Source of the DNA: CAZSLO01 sp964608025
GTDB lineage: Bacteria > Chloroflexota > Dehalococcoidia > Lucifugimonadales > CAJWER01
Direction: 5' to 3'
Assembly (NCBI GenBank): GCA_964608025.1
Contig: CAZSLO010000005.1
Span: 1-64,000 of the forward strand
DNA: 64,000 nt
Position 1 is the stretch's first letter. Every line of letters begins with the position of its first letter. Positions 1 through 8,636 of this stretch are shown in pieces. A program made the translations under genes and the position numbers. The notes beneath the pieces were generated by a model. That model saw only the letters and a list, made by a program, of their open reading frames with translations. It was not told the origin of the DNA and searched no databases.

Positions 1-2
1 CA

Positions 3-284
3 CGCCATGATATGCCACGGACAATTTCGAAGCTGCTAGCTGTTGGTATGAATGAAGCTGACGCATTTGAACGTGCTACTCTTACGCCTGCCCAGACCCT
101 AGGTTTGGATGAAGAAGTGGGGACTCTTGCTATAGGTTCAGCAGCTGATATGGCAGTGATTCGCTGGAATCCTGACGCTGATCCGATAATTGATGTGGCT
201 GGTAACGAGAGGTCGGGAGGATGTTGGGAACCTGTTTTGACTGTTCGGGCAGGGGAAGTTATCCCTGTTAGTACTCCGGAATAG
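3..284 (+). CDS. Amidohydrolase, C-terminal fragment
   Basis: This is the last 90-odd residues of a gene cut by the window edge; the frame is open from base 3. The fragment carries the usual end of metal-dependent amidohydrolases: a segment on maturation into NPAxxLGL-like form (TPAQTLGLDEEVGTL), then GSAADMAVI, which is the returning beta-sandwich strand with the AAD motif. It most resembles the amidohydrolase/deacetylase branch related to dihydroorotase and D-aminoacylase. The catalytic metal-binding histidines are upstream of the window, so the substrate cannot be judged. It converges on the minus-strand gene ending at 379. Confidence 0.75.
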   Translation, partial: RHDMPRTISKLLAVGMNEADAFERATLTPAQTLGLDEEVGTLAIGSAADMAVIRWNPDADPIIDVAGNERSGGCWEPVLTVRAGEVIPVSTPE

Positions 285-378
285 TTACCAAGATCATCGT
301 ATTCTACATTTAGTTCCCTTGATTACTTTTGGAAGCAGGATTCCTGTAGGATAGTAGATACCTTAGTCAATTTTTGTC

Positions 379-816
379 CTATGGACTTGCTGACCAAATA
401 GTGTGGTAGTTTTCTCCGGTTAGTACAGCTGAGAGCTCGGATTTTTCCAAGGTCTTCAAGTCGACCAATATTGTCTCACAACGCTGTATGACATCCAGAT
501 GTCCACCTGCTTCAAATCTGGACAGGATAAGTTCCCAAACACCTAGATTAACGAGGCTTTTCACAGACCTGGGCCAAGGTATCACGGTTATTGTGTCGAT
601 GCGTGGGAAATCCGGTCGCATCCTTGTGAGAATCCGGATCCTTTCTTGGGGGGAACTGACCATAGGACTAACACAGACCAACGGGCCCTCAAGTCGGTTT
701 GAACGAGTATCGATGATCAGAGCCTTGTTGAAAATCAAGAAAGAAAGCGAGATTATCTCGGCACTCGCTAATCCATCATTAATTTCGTCCAGATCTATAA
801 TAAAATCTCCGTCCAT
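379..816 (-). CDS. Uncharacterised protein, third gene of the ETF operon
   Basis: I do not recognise this 145-residue protein. It has no signal peptide, no clear membrane segment and no cysteine motif; the N-terminus is acidic and the middle is hydrophobic and beta-like. It starts 20 bases after the stop of etfA on the same strand, so it is very probably co-transcribed with etfB and etfA. A frame of 119 residues on the opposite strand is its shadow. A role tied to the electron-transfer flavoprotein is only suggested by position. The codon pattern and operon spacing make it a real gene. Confidence 0.7.
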   Translation of the reverse strand: MDGDFIIDLDEINDGLASAEIISLSFLIFNKALIIDTRSNRLEGPLVCVSPMVSSPQERIRILTRMRPDFPRIDTITVIPWPRSVKSLVNLGVWELILSRFEAGGHLDVIQRCETILVDLKTLEKSELSAVLTGENYHTIWSASP

Positions 817-836
817 TTATCCCCTTTTGAGAAGAA

Positions 837-1814
837 TCAATCTATAAGCTCTCTGATTGTTTCTATGAATGATGGTAGTATCTTGTTCCAGTCGCCGACA
901 ACACCGTATGTGGCATCTTTGAAGATATTAGCTTCAGGATCTTTGTTGACTACTACAATATTTCTGGCTCCAGAACAACCTGCCATGTGTTGGCTGGCAC
1001 CAGATATTCCTACTGTTATATATAATTCTGGTGTGATTGTTTTCCCAGTCAAACCTACCTGATAATTATGATCTACCCAACCCGCGTCACACGCTGCTCT
1101 TGAAGCACCTACGGAACCTCCAATAAGGGCAGCTAATTCATGTAGACTTTCAAATGGCTCTGGCCCGCCAAGTCCTCTCCCGCCAGCTACTACTATGGTA
1201 GCGTCTTCTAGCCTCATACCCTCAACATCTTGAGCAACACTCTCAACATGACGTACCCGTAGATTTCCCTGTGACACTTCTACATTAACGTTTGTAATCT
1301 CAGCGACACGGGATTCATCTATAATTGATGGCTCATAAACACGTCCCCGCACTATTATGAAGTTTGGCCCAACTCTTGGGAACATTACTTTCATTAGGGC
1401 GTTACCTCCGTAAACGGGTCTAGTGGCAACCAGGTCACCTGTCATCATGTCATGACCTATTTCTATGCAGTCTTGTGCTACTACGGCATTGAGTCTGAAT
1501 GCTACTCTCGGACCCAGGGTTTGGCCCAGAAGAGTTTTGCCCACAAGAATTATCTTTGGTTGAAGTTGGGAACACACTTGGGAAAAGGCTTCTACATAGG
1601 CGTCTATTGATGAACCGTCAAGGAACTCATTTTCAGCTAGGAATACTTGCTCAGCACCCAGAGTCGCCGCGTTTTGTGCTTGGCTAGATAAGTTTTCCCC
1701 AAGTAATACTAGACCAACTGTGCCGTTGAGGGTTTCGGCTGCTGCTACGAGTTCGCCTGTAATCGGGGCAATCTCTTCATTTTCAATTTCGCCTAAGACA
1801 AGTATTTCAATCAA
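837..1814 (-). CDS. etfA: Electron transfer flavoprotein, alpha subunit
   Basis: ETF alpha forms a heterodimer with ETF beta, carries FAD, and passes electrons from acyl-CoA and related dehydrogenases to the membrane quinone pool. The 325-residue length fits the family. The N-terminal two-thirds is the variable alpha/beta domain. The C-terminal FAD domain shows GGRGLGG at about residues 211-217, the arginine-containing SRAACDAGW segment, then GISGASQH and an NKDPEA segment, all family hallmarks. It lies 40 bases after etfB on the same strand and is followed closely by an unknown gene. The window contains a possible donor, the sarcosine/dimethylglycine dehydrogenase-like gene at 27911, whose family reduces ETF; this link is inference. 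Confidence 0.95.
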   Translation of the reverse strand: MIEILVLGEIENEEIAPITGELVAAAETLNGTVGLVLLGENLSSQAQNAATLGAEQVFLAENEFLDGSSIDAYVEAFSQVCSQLQPKIILVGKTLLGQTLGPRVAFRLNAVVAQDCIEIGHDMMTGDLVATRPVYGGNALMKVMFPRVGPNFIIVRGRVYEPSIIDESRVAEITNVNVEVSQGNLRVRHVESVAQDVEGMRLEDATIVVAGGRGLGGPEPFESLHELAALIGGSVGASRAACDAGWVDHNYQVGLTGKTITPELYITVGISGASQHMAGCSGARNIVVVNKDPEANIFKDATYGVVGDWNKILPSFIETIRELID

Positions 1815-1854
1815 ATAAAGACCTCGTAAATTACTGTTTCACGGGACAAATATT

Positions 1855-2652
1855 TCAAATTAGCCCATCTTGACGCAGTTTGAGCGCAAGGTTTCGGCCT
1901 GCATCTGCCTCGTCTTCACCGGAAACTATCTCCACCTCCCCTTCTGTTTGAGGTAGATATAGATCGAGAATTTTTAGCGCGGGTTTTATGGACTCAAGAT
2001 TTATATCAAGGTCTTCTGTTGACCATGTAGTTGGTGTTTTTCTGCCAGCAGCCATTATTCCTTTTAGGGTGGGATATCGTGGTTCCCCAAGTTCATTACT
2101 GATAGTTACGACGGCCGGCATATCAGCTTCTATGACATCATATCCATCTGAATTGATACTGTGTGCAACTATACCGGTTTCCACGATCTCTATTTTCTGC
2201 GCAATTGTCAGACACGCTATTTTGAGTAGTTCTGCCAATCCGAGGGGCACGAGGGCATTATCCAAATCTGAAGCTTGCCGACCACATAAGATAAGATCAT
2301 AGTGCCCAATCCTTTCTATCATCTTTTGAAGAACGTGGGCAGTACCCATCGCGTCCATGTCTGAAAAAGCTGGATCTTCAGCCAATACAAGTTCATCGGC
2401 TCCCATGGATAGAGGCTTTTTCATTACATCCATGGCGAAATCAACCCCTACAGATACAATGGTTATTGTTGCTCCAACCGAATCTTTAATGCGTAGAGCA
2501 GCTTCTATCGCATTCTCATCGAAACCGTTTACTACTGGAGGTATTCCGGGTTCATCCGCTACCCTTTTTGTGTCCGGATCGATTTTAAATGCCGATCGTG
2601 GCATTTCTGGATCAATCACTTGTTTCACACAGACGATTATGTCTAAAGGCAA
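1855..2652 (-). CDS. etfB: Electron transfer flavoprotein, beta subunit
   Basis: Partner of EtfA; the beta subunit binds AMP and helps hold the FAD. The protein is 265 residues and begins with the typical IIVCVKQVIDPE stretch. The GFDENAIEAAL segment, ADELVLAED and CGRQASD are standard beta-subunit landmarks. The start is TTG, chosen because a GGAG ribosome site lies seven bases upstream and because it places the conserved strand at residue 4. A near-consensus promoter lies at 2700-2728 on the same strand. It is the first gene of the etfB-etfA-unknown operon and is divergent from nadE. Confidence 0.95.
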   Translation of the reverse strand: MPLDIIVCVKQVIDPEMPRSAFKIDPDTKRVADEPGIPPVVNGFDENAIEAALRIKDSVGATITIVSVGVDFAMDVMKKPLSMGADELVLAEDPAFSDMDAMGTAHVLQKMIERIGHYDLILCGRQASDLDNALVPLGLAELLKIACLTIAQKIEIVETGIVAHSINSDGYDVIEADMPAVVTISNELGEPRYPTLKGIMAAGRKTPTTWSTEDLDINLESIKPALKILDLYLPQTEGEVEIVSGEDEADAGRNLALKLRQDGLI

Positions 2653-2699
2653 ACGTTGGCTCCAAGGGAAAGATTGTTATTTGAGGAGGGACCGTAATT

Positions 2700-2728
2700 T
2701 TTATAGCATTGCCTTACGAGTCAGTCAA
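2700..2728 (-). promoter_or_regulatory. Sigma-70-type promoter for the etf operon
   Basis: Read on the minus strand, TTGACT (2723-2728) and TATAAA (2700-2705) are separated by exactly 17 bases. Both hexamers match the housekeeping consensus at five of six positions. Transcription would start about 40 bases before the etfB start codon. Confidence 0.65.
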
Positions 2729-2823
2729 CTGGAGCTATGGTATATTTTGGACAATAAATCATTGGAAACCACCTCTGTGCTATACTTCCGCGGTCCACAC
2801 CTGTAATAGCGGGCGTAGATCCT

Positions 2824-4560
2824 ATGCGAACTTTCCGAATCGCCCTAGCACAGATTAATCCTACTGTCGGCGACATCGATAGCAATACGGACAAGATCAT
2901 TAGTTATATTGATCAAGCTCGTGAGCTAAGCGTTGATCTTGTTGCATTTCCCGAACTAGCCATTCCTGGTTATCCACCTGAAGACTTGTTGTTCAAACCC
3001 CAGTTTATTCAGGCAAATATTGCCAAGATGCGTGATGTAGTAGCTGCTTCTGCAGGGATTGCGGTGGCCGTTGGATTCGTTGATGCTAACTCCTATGTAT
3101 ACAACTCAGCAGCGATTGCCCAGAACTGTGAATTGAGAGGGATCTATCACAAGATGTACCTGCCGAACTATGGGGTATTTGATGAGGAGAGATATTTTCA
3201 AGCTGGCAAAGAGTGTCCGGTATTCACTATCTCAGGTACCCGGGTAGGGATCAATATATGTGAGGATATATGGAAATCTGTTGGTCCAACGGTAGTCCAG
3301 CGTTCGATTGGGGCAGAAGTGATAGTGAACATAAGTGCTTCGCCTTTCTACACTGAGAAACGGAATACTCGGGAGAGAATGTTGTCGGTTAGGGCAGATG
3401 ATAACGAGATTTTTGTAGCTTATGTAAATATGGTTGGTGGCCAAGATGAACTGGTGTTTGACGGAGGATCGATAATCCATGACCCATTTGGGAAAGAGGT
3501 AACCAGAGGCCCACAGTTCGAAGAAAGTCTCGTAATTGCTGATCTGGATTTGGAAGAAGTATATAGGTCTAGATTACATGACACTAGTCTGAAACATGAA
3601 CCTAATAACAACATTGAGGAAATTGGTACAGCAGTCCACATTTTTGTATCAGAAAGACAGGACAATTCACGTCCGGTAGTTGAGTGCTCTACTCCAATCC
3701 GATATGCAGGATTGGCAGAGGTATACGAGGCTTTAGTACTCGGTACTAGGGACTATGTGCACAAAACAGGATTTTCCAACGTATTTATCGCATTATCTGG
3801 AGGTATAGACTCCAGTTTAGTTGCAGCTGTGGCTGCAGATGCTCTAGGTGCCGAGAATGTTATTGGTGTGGCAATGCCCTCACGGTTCTCGTCTGAAGGC
3901 AGCCTTCTCGATGCCAAGGGTCTTGCGGATAGCTTAGGGATAGAGCTCTGGGAATTTTCAATAGAAGCTGCTTTTACGGCATATCTTGAAACACTGAACC
4001 CGAAATTTAAAGATACAGAGATAGGAGTAGCAGAGGAAAATCTTCAATCTCGGATTCGCGGCACCCTTGTGATGGCACTGGCCAACAAATTCGGGGGCTT
4101 GGTGTTGACTACCGGTAACAAGAGTGAAATGGCAGTAGGATATGCCACTATTTATGGAGATATGGCTGGTGGATATGCAGTAATCAAAGATGTGCCAAAG
4201 ACTCTGGTTTATGAACTTGCGCAGTATAGGAATACTGTTGGAGATTTCCTGGTAATTCCACAATCTGTCATAGACAAGCCTCCTAGTGCTGAACTTAGGC
4301 CGGATCAGAAAGACGAGGATAGTCTGCCGCCGTACAATGTTCTCGATCCGATATTAAAAGCTTATGTGGAAGATGACCTTGGGTTTCAAGAGATAGTAGA
4401 TATGGGCTTTGATGAAAGTATCGTAAGACGGATAATAACCCTTGTTGACCGAAGCGAATACAAACGTAGACAGGCTCCTCCAGGAATTAAGATTACGCCC
4501 CGGAACTTTGGACGTGATCGACGTATGCCGATCGCAAACCGCTATCAGCCTTTCTATTAG
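2824..4560 (+). CDS. nadE: NAD+ synthase, glutamine-hydrolysing
   Basis: Makes NAD+ from nicotinic acid adenine dinucleotide, ATP and glutamine, the last step of NAD biosynthesis. Two domains are visible in 578 residues. The N-terminal nitrilase-type glutaminase has its triad in FPEL (Glu44), YHKMYLPN (Lys about 110) and NICEDIW (Cys about 147). The C-terminal synthetase has the PP-loop SGGIDSS at about 325-331, the TTGNKSEMAVGY segment and a closing PPGIKITPR tail. Length and order match the long, glutamine-dependent enzyme. It stands alone, divergent from etfB; a TATACT -10-like hexamer at about 2791 has no good -35. Confidence 0.95.
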   Translation: MRTFRIALAQINPTVGDIDSNTDKIISYIDQARELSVDLVAFPELAIPGYPPEDLLFKPQFIQANIAKMRDVVAASAGIAVAVGFVDANSYVYNSAAIAQNCELRGIYHKMYLPNYGVFDEERYFQAGKECPVFTISGTRVGINICEDIWKSVGPTVVQRSIGAEVIVNISASPFYTEKRNTRERMLSVRADDNEIFVAYVNMVGGQDELVFDGGSIIHDPFGKEVTRGPQFEESLVIADLDLEEVYRSRLHDTSLKHEPNNNIEEIGTAVHIFVSERQDNSRPVVECSTPIRYAGLAEVYEALVLGTRDYVHKTGFSNVFIALSGGIDSSLVAAVAADALGAENVIGVAMPSRFSSEGSLLDAKGLADSLGIELWEFSIEAAFTAYLETLNPKFKDTEIGVAEENLQSRIRGTLVMALANKFGGLVLTTGNKSEMAVGYATIYGDMAGGYAVIKDVPKTLVYELAQYRNTVGDFLVIPQSVIDKPPSAELRPDQKDEDSLPPYNVLDPILKAYVEDDLGFQEIVDMGFDESIVRRIITLVDRSEYKRRQAPPGIKITPRNFGRDRRMPIANRYQPFY

Positions 4561-4693
4561 CTAGCGTTTGGTTGCCTTGATTGAATTCTGGTTCGGGGGC
4601 TTTAAGCTTTGAGATTAGTGCAATTAAACAGAGTGCAGTGGGCACTGTCTCCTGTTTCCATTTGCCATACACAGGCATAGCATAACTGGCATC

Positions 4694-5338
4694 GTGTGCT
4701 ACGATGTCCACGTGGATAATCAAGAAAAATATGTAGCGATAGTTGACTACCAGGCTGGAAATCTTCGTAGCGTACAGAAGGCTCTGGAAAAATTTGGTGC
4801 TAAGGCCGTAATTACTAGCGATCCTGAACAGGTTAAGTCAGCAGATGCGATGATTTTTCCTGGACAAGGAGCAAACGATTCCTCGATGCGCCATTTAAGG
4901 TCGAGTGGACTAGTTGAACCTATCAAAGAGTTTGTTCAAAGCGGTAAGCTGTTTTTGGGAATTTGCCTGGGCCTACAGTTGATATTGGAGGGTTCTGATG
5001 AAGGAGTAGAGCCAGGTTTGGGTTTGGTGGATGGTTGGGTTCGTCATCTCCCTGCTGGGCATAAGATACCTCATATGGGTTGGAATACTGTGGATTTCCG
5101 GATAGATCATCCGATATTTAGGGGGATTCCTGAAAATTCTTATTTCTATTTTGTGCATAGTTATTATGCAGACCCAGAGGATAAAACTCTTGTTTCCGGC
5201 ACCACGATGTACGGTGTAGATTTCTGTTCTGCCATTGGCTCGGATAATCTTGTTGCGGTTCAATTCCACCCTGAAAAGAGCGGGGACACTGGTTTGATTC
5301 TATACAGAAACTTTGTAGAACTAATGCAAAAAGGTTAG
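4694..5338 (+). CDS. hisH: Imidazole glycerol phosphate synthase, glutamine amidotransferase subunit
   Basis: HisH releases ammonia from glutamine and channels it to HisF in histidine synthesis. The class I amidotransferase fold is shown by FPGQGA, the nucleophile in GICLGLQL (Cys91 from this start) and the QFHPEKSG segment holding the His and Glu of the triad. The first codon is taken as GTG at 4694; a second in-frame GTG at 4712 is equally possible because neither has a clear ribosome site and the conserved part starts at YVAIVDYQAGN. It begins the block hisH-hisA-methyltransferase-hisF-hisIE, with seven bases to hisA. Confidence 0.93.
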   Translation: MCYDVHVDNQEKYVAIVDYQAGNLRSVQKALEKFGAKAVITSDPEQVKSADAMIFPGQGANDSSMRHLRSSGLVEPIKEFVQSGKLFLGICLGLQLILEGSDEGVEPGLGLVDGWVRHLPAGHKIPHMGWNTVDFRIDHPIFRGIPENSYFYFVHSYYADPEDKTLVSGTTMYGVDFCSAIGSDNLVAVQFHPEKSGDTGLILYRNFVELMQKG

Positions 5339-5345
5339 TAAAACT

Positions 5346-6083
5346 GTGGAGATTATCCCAGCAATTGATATTCGAAATGGGCGGTGTGTTCGCCTTTTCC
5401 AAGGAGATTACGGTAGAGAAACAGTTTTCTCCGATTCTCCCATATCTATGGCATTACACTGGGTAGAACTAGGGGCTACACGCCTGCATATCGTAGATCT
5501 CGATGGGGCAAAGGCTGGTGATCCTGTTAACCTGTCGCTGGTAGAGGAAATTGCTAAAACGGTTCCTGTGCCAGTCCAGTATGGGGGAGGAGTACGCGAA
5601 GTAAGAAAAGCAAAGAATGTCCTTTCGATGGGTATAGATCGGGTCATTATTGGGACGGCGGCTGTCGAGAAGCCGGGTATTGTTGAAGAACTCGTGGAAC
5701 AACTTGGGGGATCGTCGTTAGTGATCAGTGTTGATGCCCGGGAAGGGAAAGTCGCCCTACGTGGCTGGACTCGTGAGAGCGATGTGGAGGCTATAGAGCT
5801 TGTTGAATCCCTAGAAGCCTCTGGTGTGGAAAGATTTGTTTATACCGATATTACGAGGGACGGTACTCTTACCGAACCAAATTTTAGTGTGATCGAGAAT
5901 CTTGCTAAGACAACAAGAATGGGGATTTTAGTTGCGGGTGGTGTTTCTTCAATCGAGCAGGTTTCCAGATTGGCTGATATTCCTGTCGAAGGAGCAATTG
6001 TTGGTACAGCAGCCTACACAGGGGATCTTGACTTGAGAAAAGCTATCGAATCAGCTCATGGGTATAAAGGTACAGGACGGTAA
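5346..6083 (+). CDS. hisA: ProFAR isomerase
   Basis: Catalyses the Amadori isomerisation of ProFAR to PRFAR, the fourth step of histidine synthesis. The 245-residue (beta/alpha)8 barrel has the two catalytic aspartates in place: Asp8 in IPAIDIRNG and a second in SVDAREGK near residue 130. Phosphate-binding glycines appear in YGGGVR and AGGVSS. GTG start at 5346, seven bases after hisH. The stop codon TAA is followed at once by the TTG start of the methyltransferase, so translation is probably coupled. Confidence 0.93.
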   Translation: MEIIPAIDIRNGRCVRLFQGDYGRETVFSDSPISMALHWVELGATRLHIVDLDGAKAGDPVNLSLVEEIAKTVPVPVQYGGGVREVRKAKNVLSMGIDRVIIGTAAVEKPGIVEELVEQLGGSSLVISVDAREGKVALRGWTRESDVEAIELVESLEASGVERFVYTDITRDGTLTEPNFSVIENLAKTTRMGILVAGGVSSIEQVSRLADIPVEGAIVGTAAYTGDLDLRKAIESAHGYKGTGR

Positions 6084-6659
6084 TTGGCAGCCAAATCTAA
6101 ATTCGACCCCAATAACACTGAGGTCCTTATTTCACGAAACAGGCATAGGGAGATCGACATATACTCCTTTTTAGCTCGTATACCTATTCGAGCTCAGCAT
6201 GTAGTTGCTGATATAGGATGTGGTCCCGGGTATTTCACTATTCCTTTGGCTAAACACCTTTGTTTTGGAAAGGTGTACGCTATGGATGTTCAGCAACAGA
6301 TGTTGGAATTATTGATAAAGAGACTTAATTTATCGCGACTCACAAATGTAGATACGCTCGTTTCACAAGAGACTGTTCTACCTCTGAAGGATGATAGCCT
6401 CGACGGTGCCCTAGTAGCATTTGTTCTCCAAGAGGCAGAAGATCCAGAAGAACTGTTGAGGGAAACTAAGAGATGTTTGCGAAGTTCTGGGTGGGTAGTA
6501 GTCATGGAGTGGTATAAGCGACATACTGACTCAGGTCCTCCGGTGGCTCGGCGAATCGATCCGGTGGATATGAAAGAAATGCTTCTCCGTATTGGCTTTC
6601 GGGTGATCGCTGAAAGTGACCTCAATACTGGCCAATACATGATTGTCTCAAGAGGATAG
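6084..6659 (+). CDS. Class I SAM-dependent methyltransferase within the his operon
   Basis: A 191-residue methyltransferase of the Methyltransf_11/25 type. Motif I is DIGCGPGYFT at about residues 42-51, followed by an acidic end of strand 2 (AMDVQQQML) and the motif IV/post-IV stretch LVAFVLQEAEDPEE. No extra domain or cysteine cluster points to a substrate; small-molecule, quinone or metalloid methylation are all possible. It starts with TTG directly after the hisA stop and ends five bases before hisF, so it is embedded in the histidine operon. No histidine-pathway step needs methylation. Confidence 0.85.
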   Translation: MAAKSKFDPNNTEVLISRNRHREIDIYSFLARIPIRAQHVVADIGCGPGYFTIPLAKHLCFGKVYAMDVQQQMLELLIKRLNLSRLTNVDTLVSQETVLPLKDDSLDGALVAFVLQEAEDPEELLRETKRCLRSSGWVVVMEWYKRHTDSGPPVARRIDPVDMKEMLLRIGFRVIAESDLNTGQYMIVSRG

Positions 6660-6664
6660 GAAGA

Positions 6665-7504
6665 TTGCTTACCAAGAGAATTATACCGTGTTTGGATGTT
6701 GATCGAGGTCGAGTAGTTAAAGGGATAAGCTTTATTAATTTACGTGATGCGGGAGACCCAACAGAGCTTGCGTCATTTTATGACAGTGAAGGGGCAGATG
6801 AATTGGTATTCTTGGACATCACAGCTAGTTCAGATTCTCGGGAAATCATGATAGACGTCGTAAAGCAGGTTTCTGAGCAAGTTTTTATCCCTTTGACTGT
6901 AGGAGGAGGCATAAGATCCGTAGAAGATGTGAGAGGTTTACTAGAGGCTGGAGCGGACAAGATTTCTCTTAACACCGCTGCGGTAAGGAATCCTAGCCTT
7001 ATCAGAGATGCTTCAGATAGATTTGGTTGTCAATGTATCGTGGTAGCTCTTGATGTAAAGCGAATTGAAGGACACAGTAGTCCTATGTCGATTAGTGACG
7101 GCCTACTGAAAATAGACGATGACTCGGATTGGGAAATATATACACATGGAGGTCGGACTCGTACTGGAATAGATGCCATAAAGTGGGCTCGGCTTGCTGC
7201 AGACCTTGGTGCGGGGGAGCTACTAGTTACGAGTATGGATGCTGATGGACAACAAACCGGATACGATTTAGAGTTGCTTCAGGAGATATCAAATTCGGTC
7301 ACTGTTCCAGTAATTGCAAGTGGAGGTGCTGGAGAACTGGAGCACCTTTATGAGGCAACCAGTAAAGGGAAAGCAGACGCTATTCTAGCAGCTAGTATAT
7401 TTCATTTTGGCAAATTTAGGATCATGGAGGCCAAGGAATATTTGGGTGTTAGGGGTGTTCCTGTGCGCTTGGTCGCCGACAGTACGGAAAGGACAGGAGA
7501 TTGA
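6665..7504 (+). CDS. hisF: Imidazole glycerol phosphate synthase, cyclase subunit
   Basis: Condenses PRFAR with ammonia from HisH to give imidazole glycerol phosphate and AICAR. Catalytic Asp11 sits in IPCLDVDRG and the second aspartate in VALDVKR. SGGAG and AASIFHFG complete the barrel's phosphate sites. The protein is 279 residues, about 25 longer than the usual 250-255. Most of the excess is an insertion of roughly 16 residues between VKRIEG and WEIYTHGGRT, plus a short C-terminal extension. TTG start at 6665. Its last bases overlap the hisIE start (TTGA). Confidence 0.93.
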   Translation: MLTKRIIPCLDVDRGRVVKGISFINLRDAGDPTELASFYDSEGADELVFLDITASSDSREIMIDVVKQVSEQVFIPLTVGGGIRSVEDVRGLLEAGADKISLNTAAVRNPSLIRDASDRFGCQCIVVALDVKRIEGHSSPMSISDGLLKIDDDSDWEIYTHGGRTRTGIDAIKWARLAADLGAGELLVTSMDADGQQTGYDLELLQEISNSVTVPVIASGGAGELEHLYEATSKGKADAILAASIFHFGKFRIMEAKEYLGVRGVPVRLVADSTERTGD

Positions 7505-8124
7505 TTGGGAAAATAAAGCTTGATGATAAGGGACTTGTCCCAGCAGTAGCCCAGAATGCTGAAACGAAAGAAGTCATTATGCTTGGATACATGAGTGTCG
7601 GGGCAGTAAAACGTACATTGGAAGGTGGCGACGTCTGGTTTTACAGCCGGAGTCGTGCTGATCTTTGGCATAAGGGTGAAATTTCTGGTAACCACATGCA
7701 TGTAAAATCTGCTTCCATAGATTGCGATGGAGACGTCATACTTCTCCAGGTAGATCCCGATGGTCCCATATGCCACACTGGAAACCTCACATGCTTTTTT
7801 ACCCCGTTGGAACAGGTGCCGAAATGCGAATCGTTCGATGAAGGACCTGGAATCCTTGATGAACTTTTTTCGGTAATACAGGATCGTAAAAGAGATATGC
7901 CTCAGGGAAGTTATACAACAGAGTTACTGGAGGGTGGAGTAGATCGAATAGGGCAGAAAGTTATTGAGGAGGCCGGCGAATCTGTCATAGCAGGCGTTAA
8001 AATGGATAAGGATGCTTTAGCTCGTGAAGCAGCAGATCTGCTCTATCATTTGCTTGTTATGTTGTCTGCCAACGGTGGCAAGCCAGAGGATATTTATACA
8101 CACCTCCGAGATCGACGTAGATGA
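7501..8124 (+). CDS. hisI: Bifunctional PRA-CH/PRA-PH enzyme HisIE
   Basis: Fused enzyme for two early histidine steps. The N-terminal PRA-cyclohydrolase half shows VWFYSRSR, LWHKGEISGN, and zinc/metal ligands in DCDGD and GPICHTG with a third cysteine in LTCFF. The C-terminal PRA-pyrophosphohydrolase (HisE) half runs from about residue 115, with the acidic EEAGE and EAADLLYH helices of the MazG-like fold. The TTG start overlaps the hisF stop by four bases. hisG, hisD, hisB and hisC are not in this window. Confidence 0.94.
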   Translation: MIGKIKLDDKGLVPAVAQNAETKEVIMLGYMSVGAVKRTLEGGDVWFYSRSRADLWHKGEISGNHMHVKSASIDCDGDVILLQVDPDGPICHTGNLTCFFTPLEQVPKCESFDEGPGILDELFSVIQDRKRDMPQGSYTTELLEGGVDRIGQKVIEEAGESVIAGVKMDKDALAREAADLLYHLLVMLSANGGKPEDIYTHLRDRRR

Positions 8125-8188
8125 GCTTCAATTGACCGGATGTCGATGTGTTTTACAATTTATACCAAGGATTCCTGAGAGGACAAAA

Positions 8189-8422
8189 ATGCCGATCTAT
8201 GAATATACCTGCACAATTTGCTCTAATAGCTTTCAAAAACTGCGGCCGATGAGCCAAGTTAATGAATCTGCGCATTGCCCGGATTGTGGCAGCGATTCCC
8301 AGCGTAAACTATCTGTATTCATGTCGTTCTCTACGAGTTCTGAAGGTCAAACGTCGGCTATTGCTGGAGGTGGTGGCTGTTGTGGAGGGGGCTCTGGTGC
8401 TGGATGTGCTTGTGCATCTTAA
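8189..8422 (+). CDS. FmdB family zinc ribbon protein
   Basis: A 77-residue protein of the FmdB/CxxC_CxxC_SSSS regulatory-type zinc ribbon family. MPIYEYTC at the start is the family signature; two CxxC knuckles follow (CTIC and CPDC), and the tail is very rich in Gly and Cys (GGCCGGGSGAGCACAS). The frame is open upstream as far as 8024, but the ATG at 8189 is chosen because it gives the family N-terminus and has a GAGAGG ribosome site six bases upstream. It follows hisIE by 64 bases and may be read with it. Family function is not settled. Confidence 0.85.
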   Translation: MPIYEYTCTICSNSFQKLRPMSQVNESAHCPDCGSDSQRKLSVFMSFSTSSEGQTSAIAGGGGCCGGGSGAGCACAS

Positions 8423-8636
8423 GCTTAGTAACCTTGTTAAGGACCACACAATTTACACATCAGAGTGTTTCCTTACCCGGGTTCTGGTGTCACCGGGATA
8501 GTAACTAGACCTAAACAGGTAGCCAATCGCTTTTTTACTCCGTGATAGGGATGCATTCTTATGTTAGTTAGTCGTGTTGAGGTAAGCCCACCCAAGTTTG
8601 CTGGTTTCTAGTGAAGGATGTGAAGATGGAACTAGG

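Noticed and set aside
488..847. Open frame of 119 codons on the plus strand
   Set aside because: Lies opposite the unknown third gene of the etf operon; no ribosome site, and its product has no family features.
8477..8497. CCCGG/CCGGG hairpin after the FmdB-type gene
   Set aside because: Short stem with a long loop and no T run on either side, so not a terminator; no tRNA fold either.
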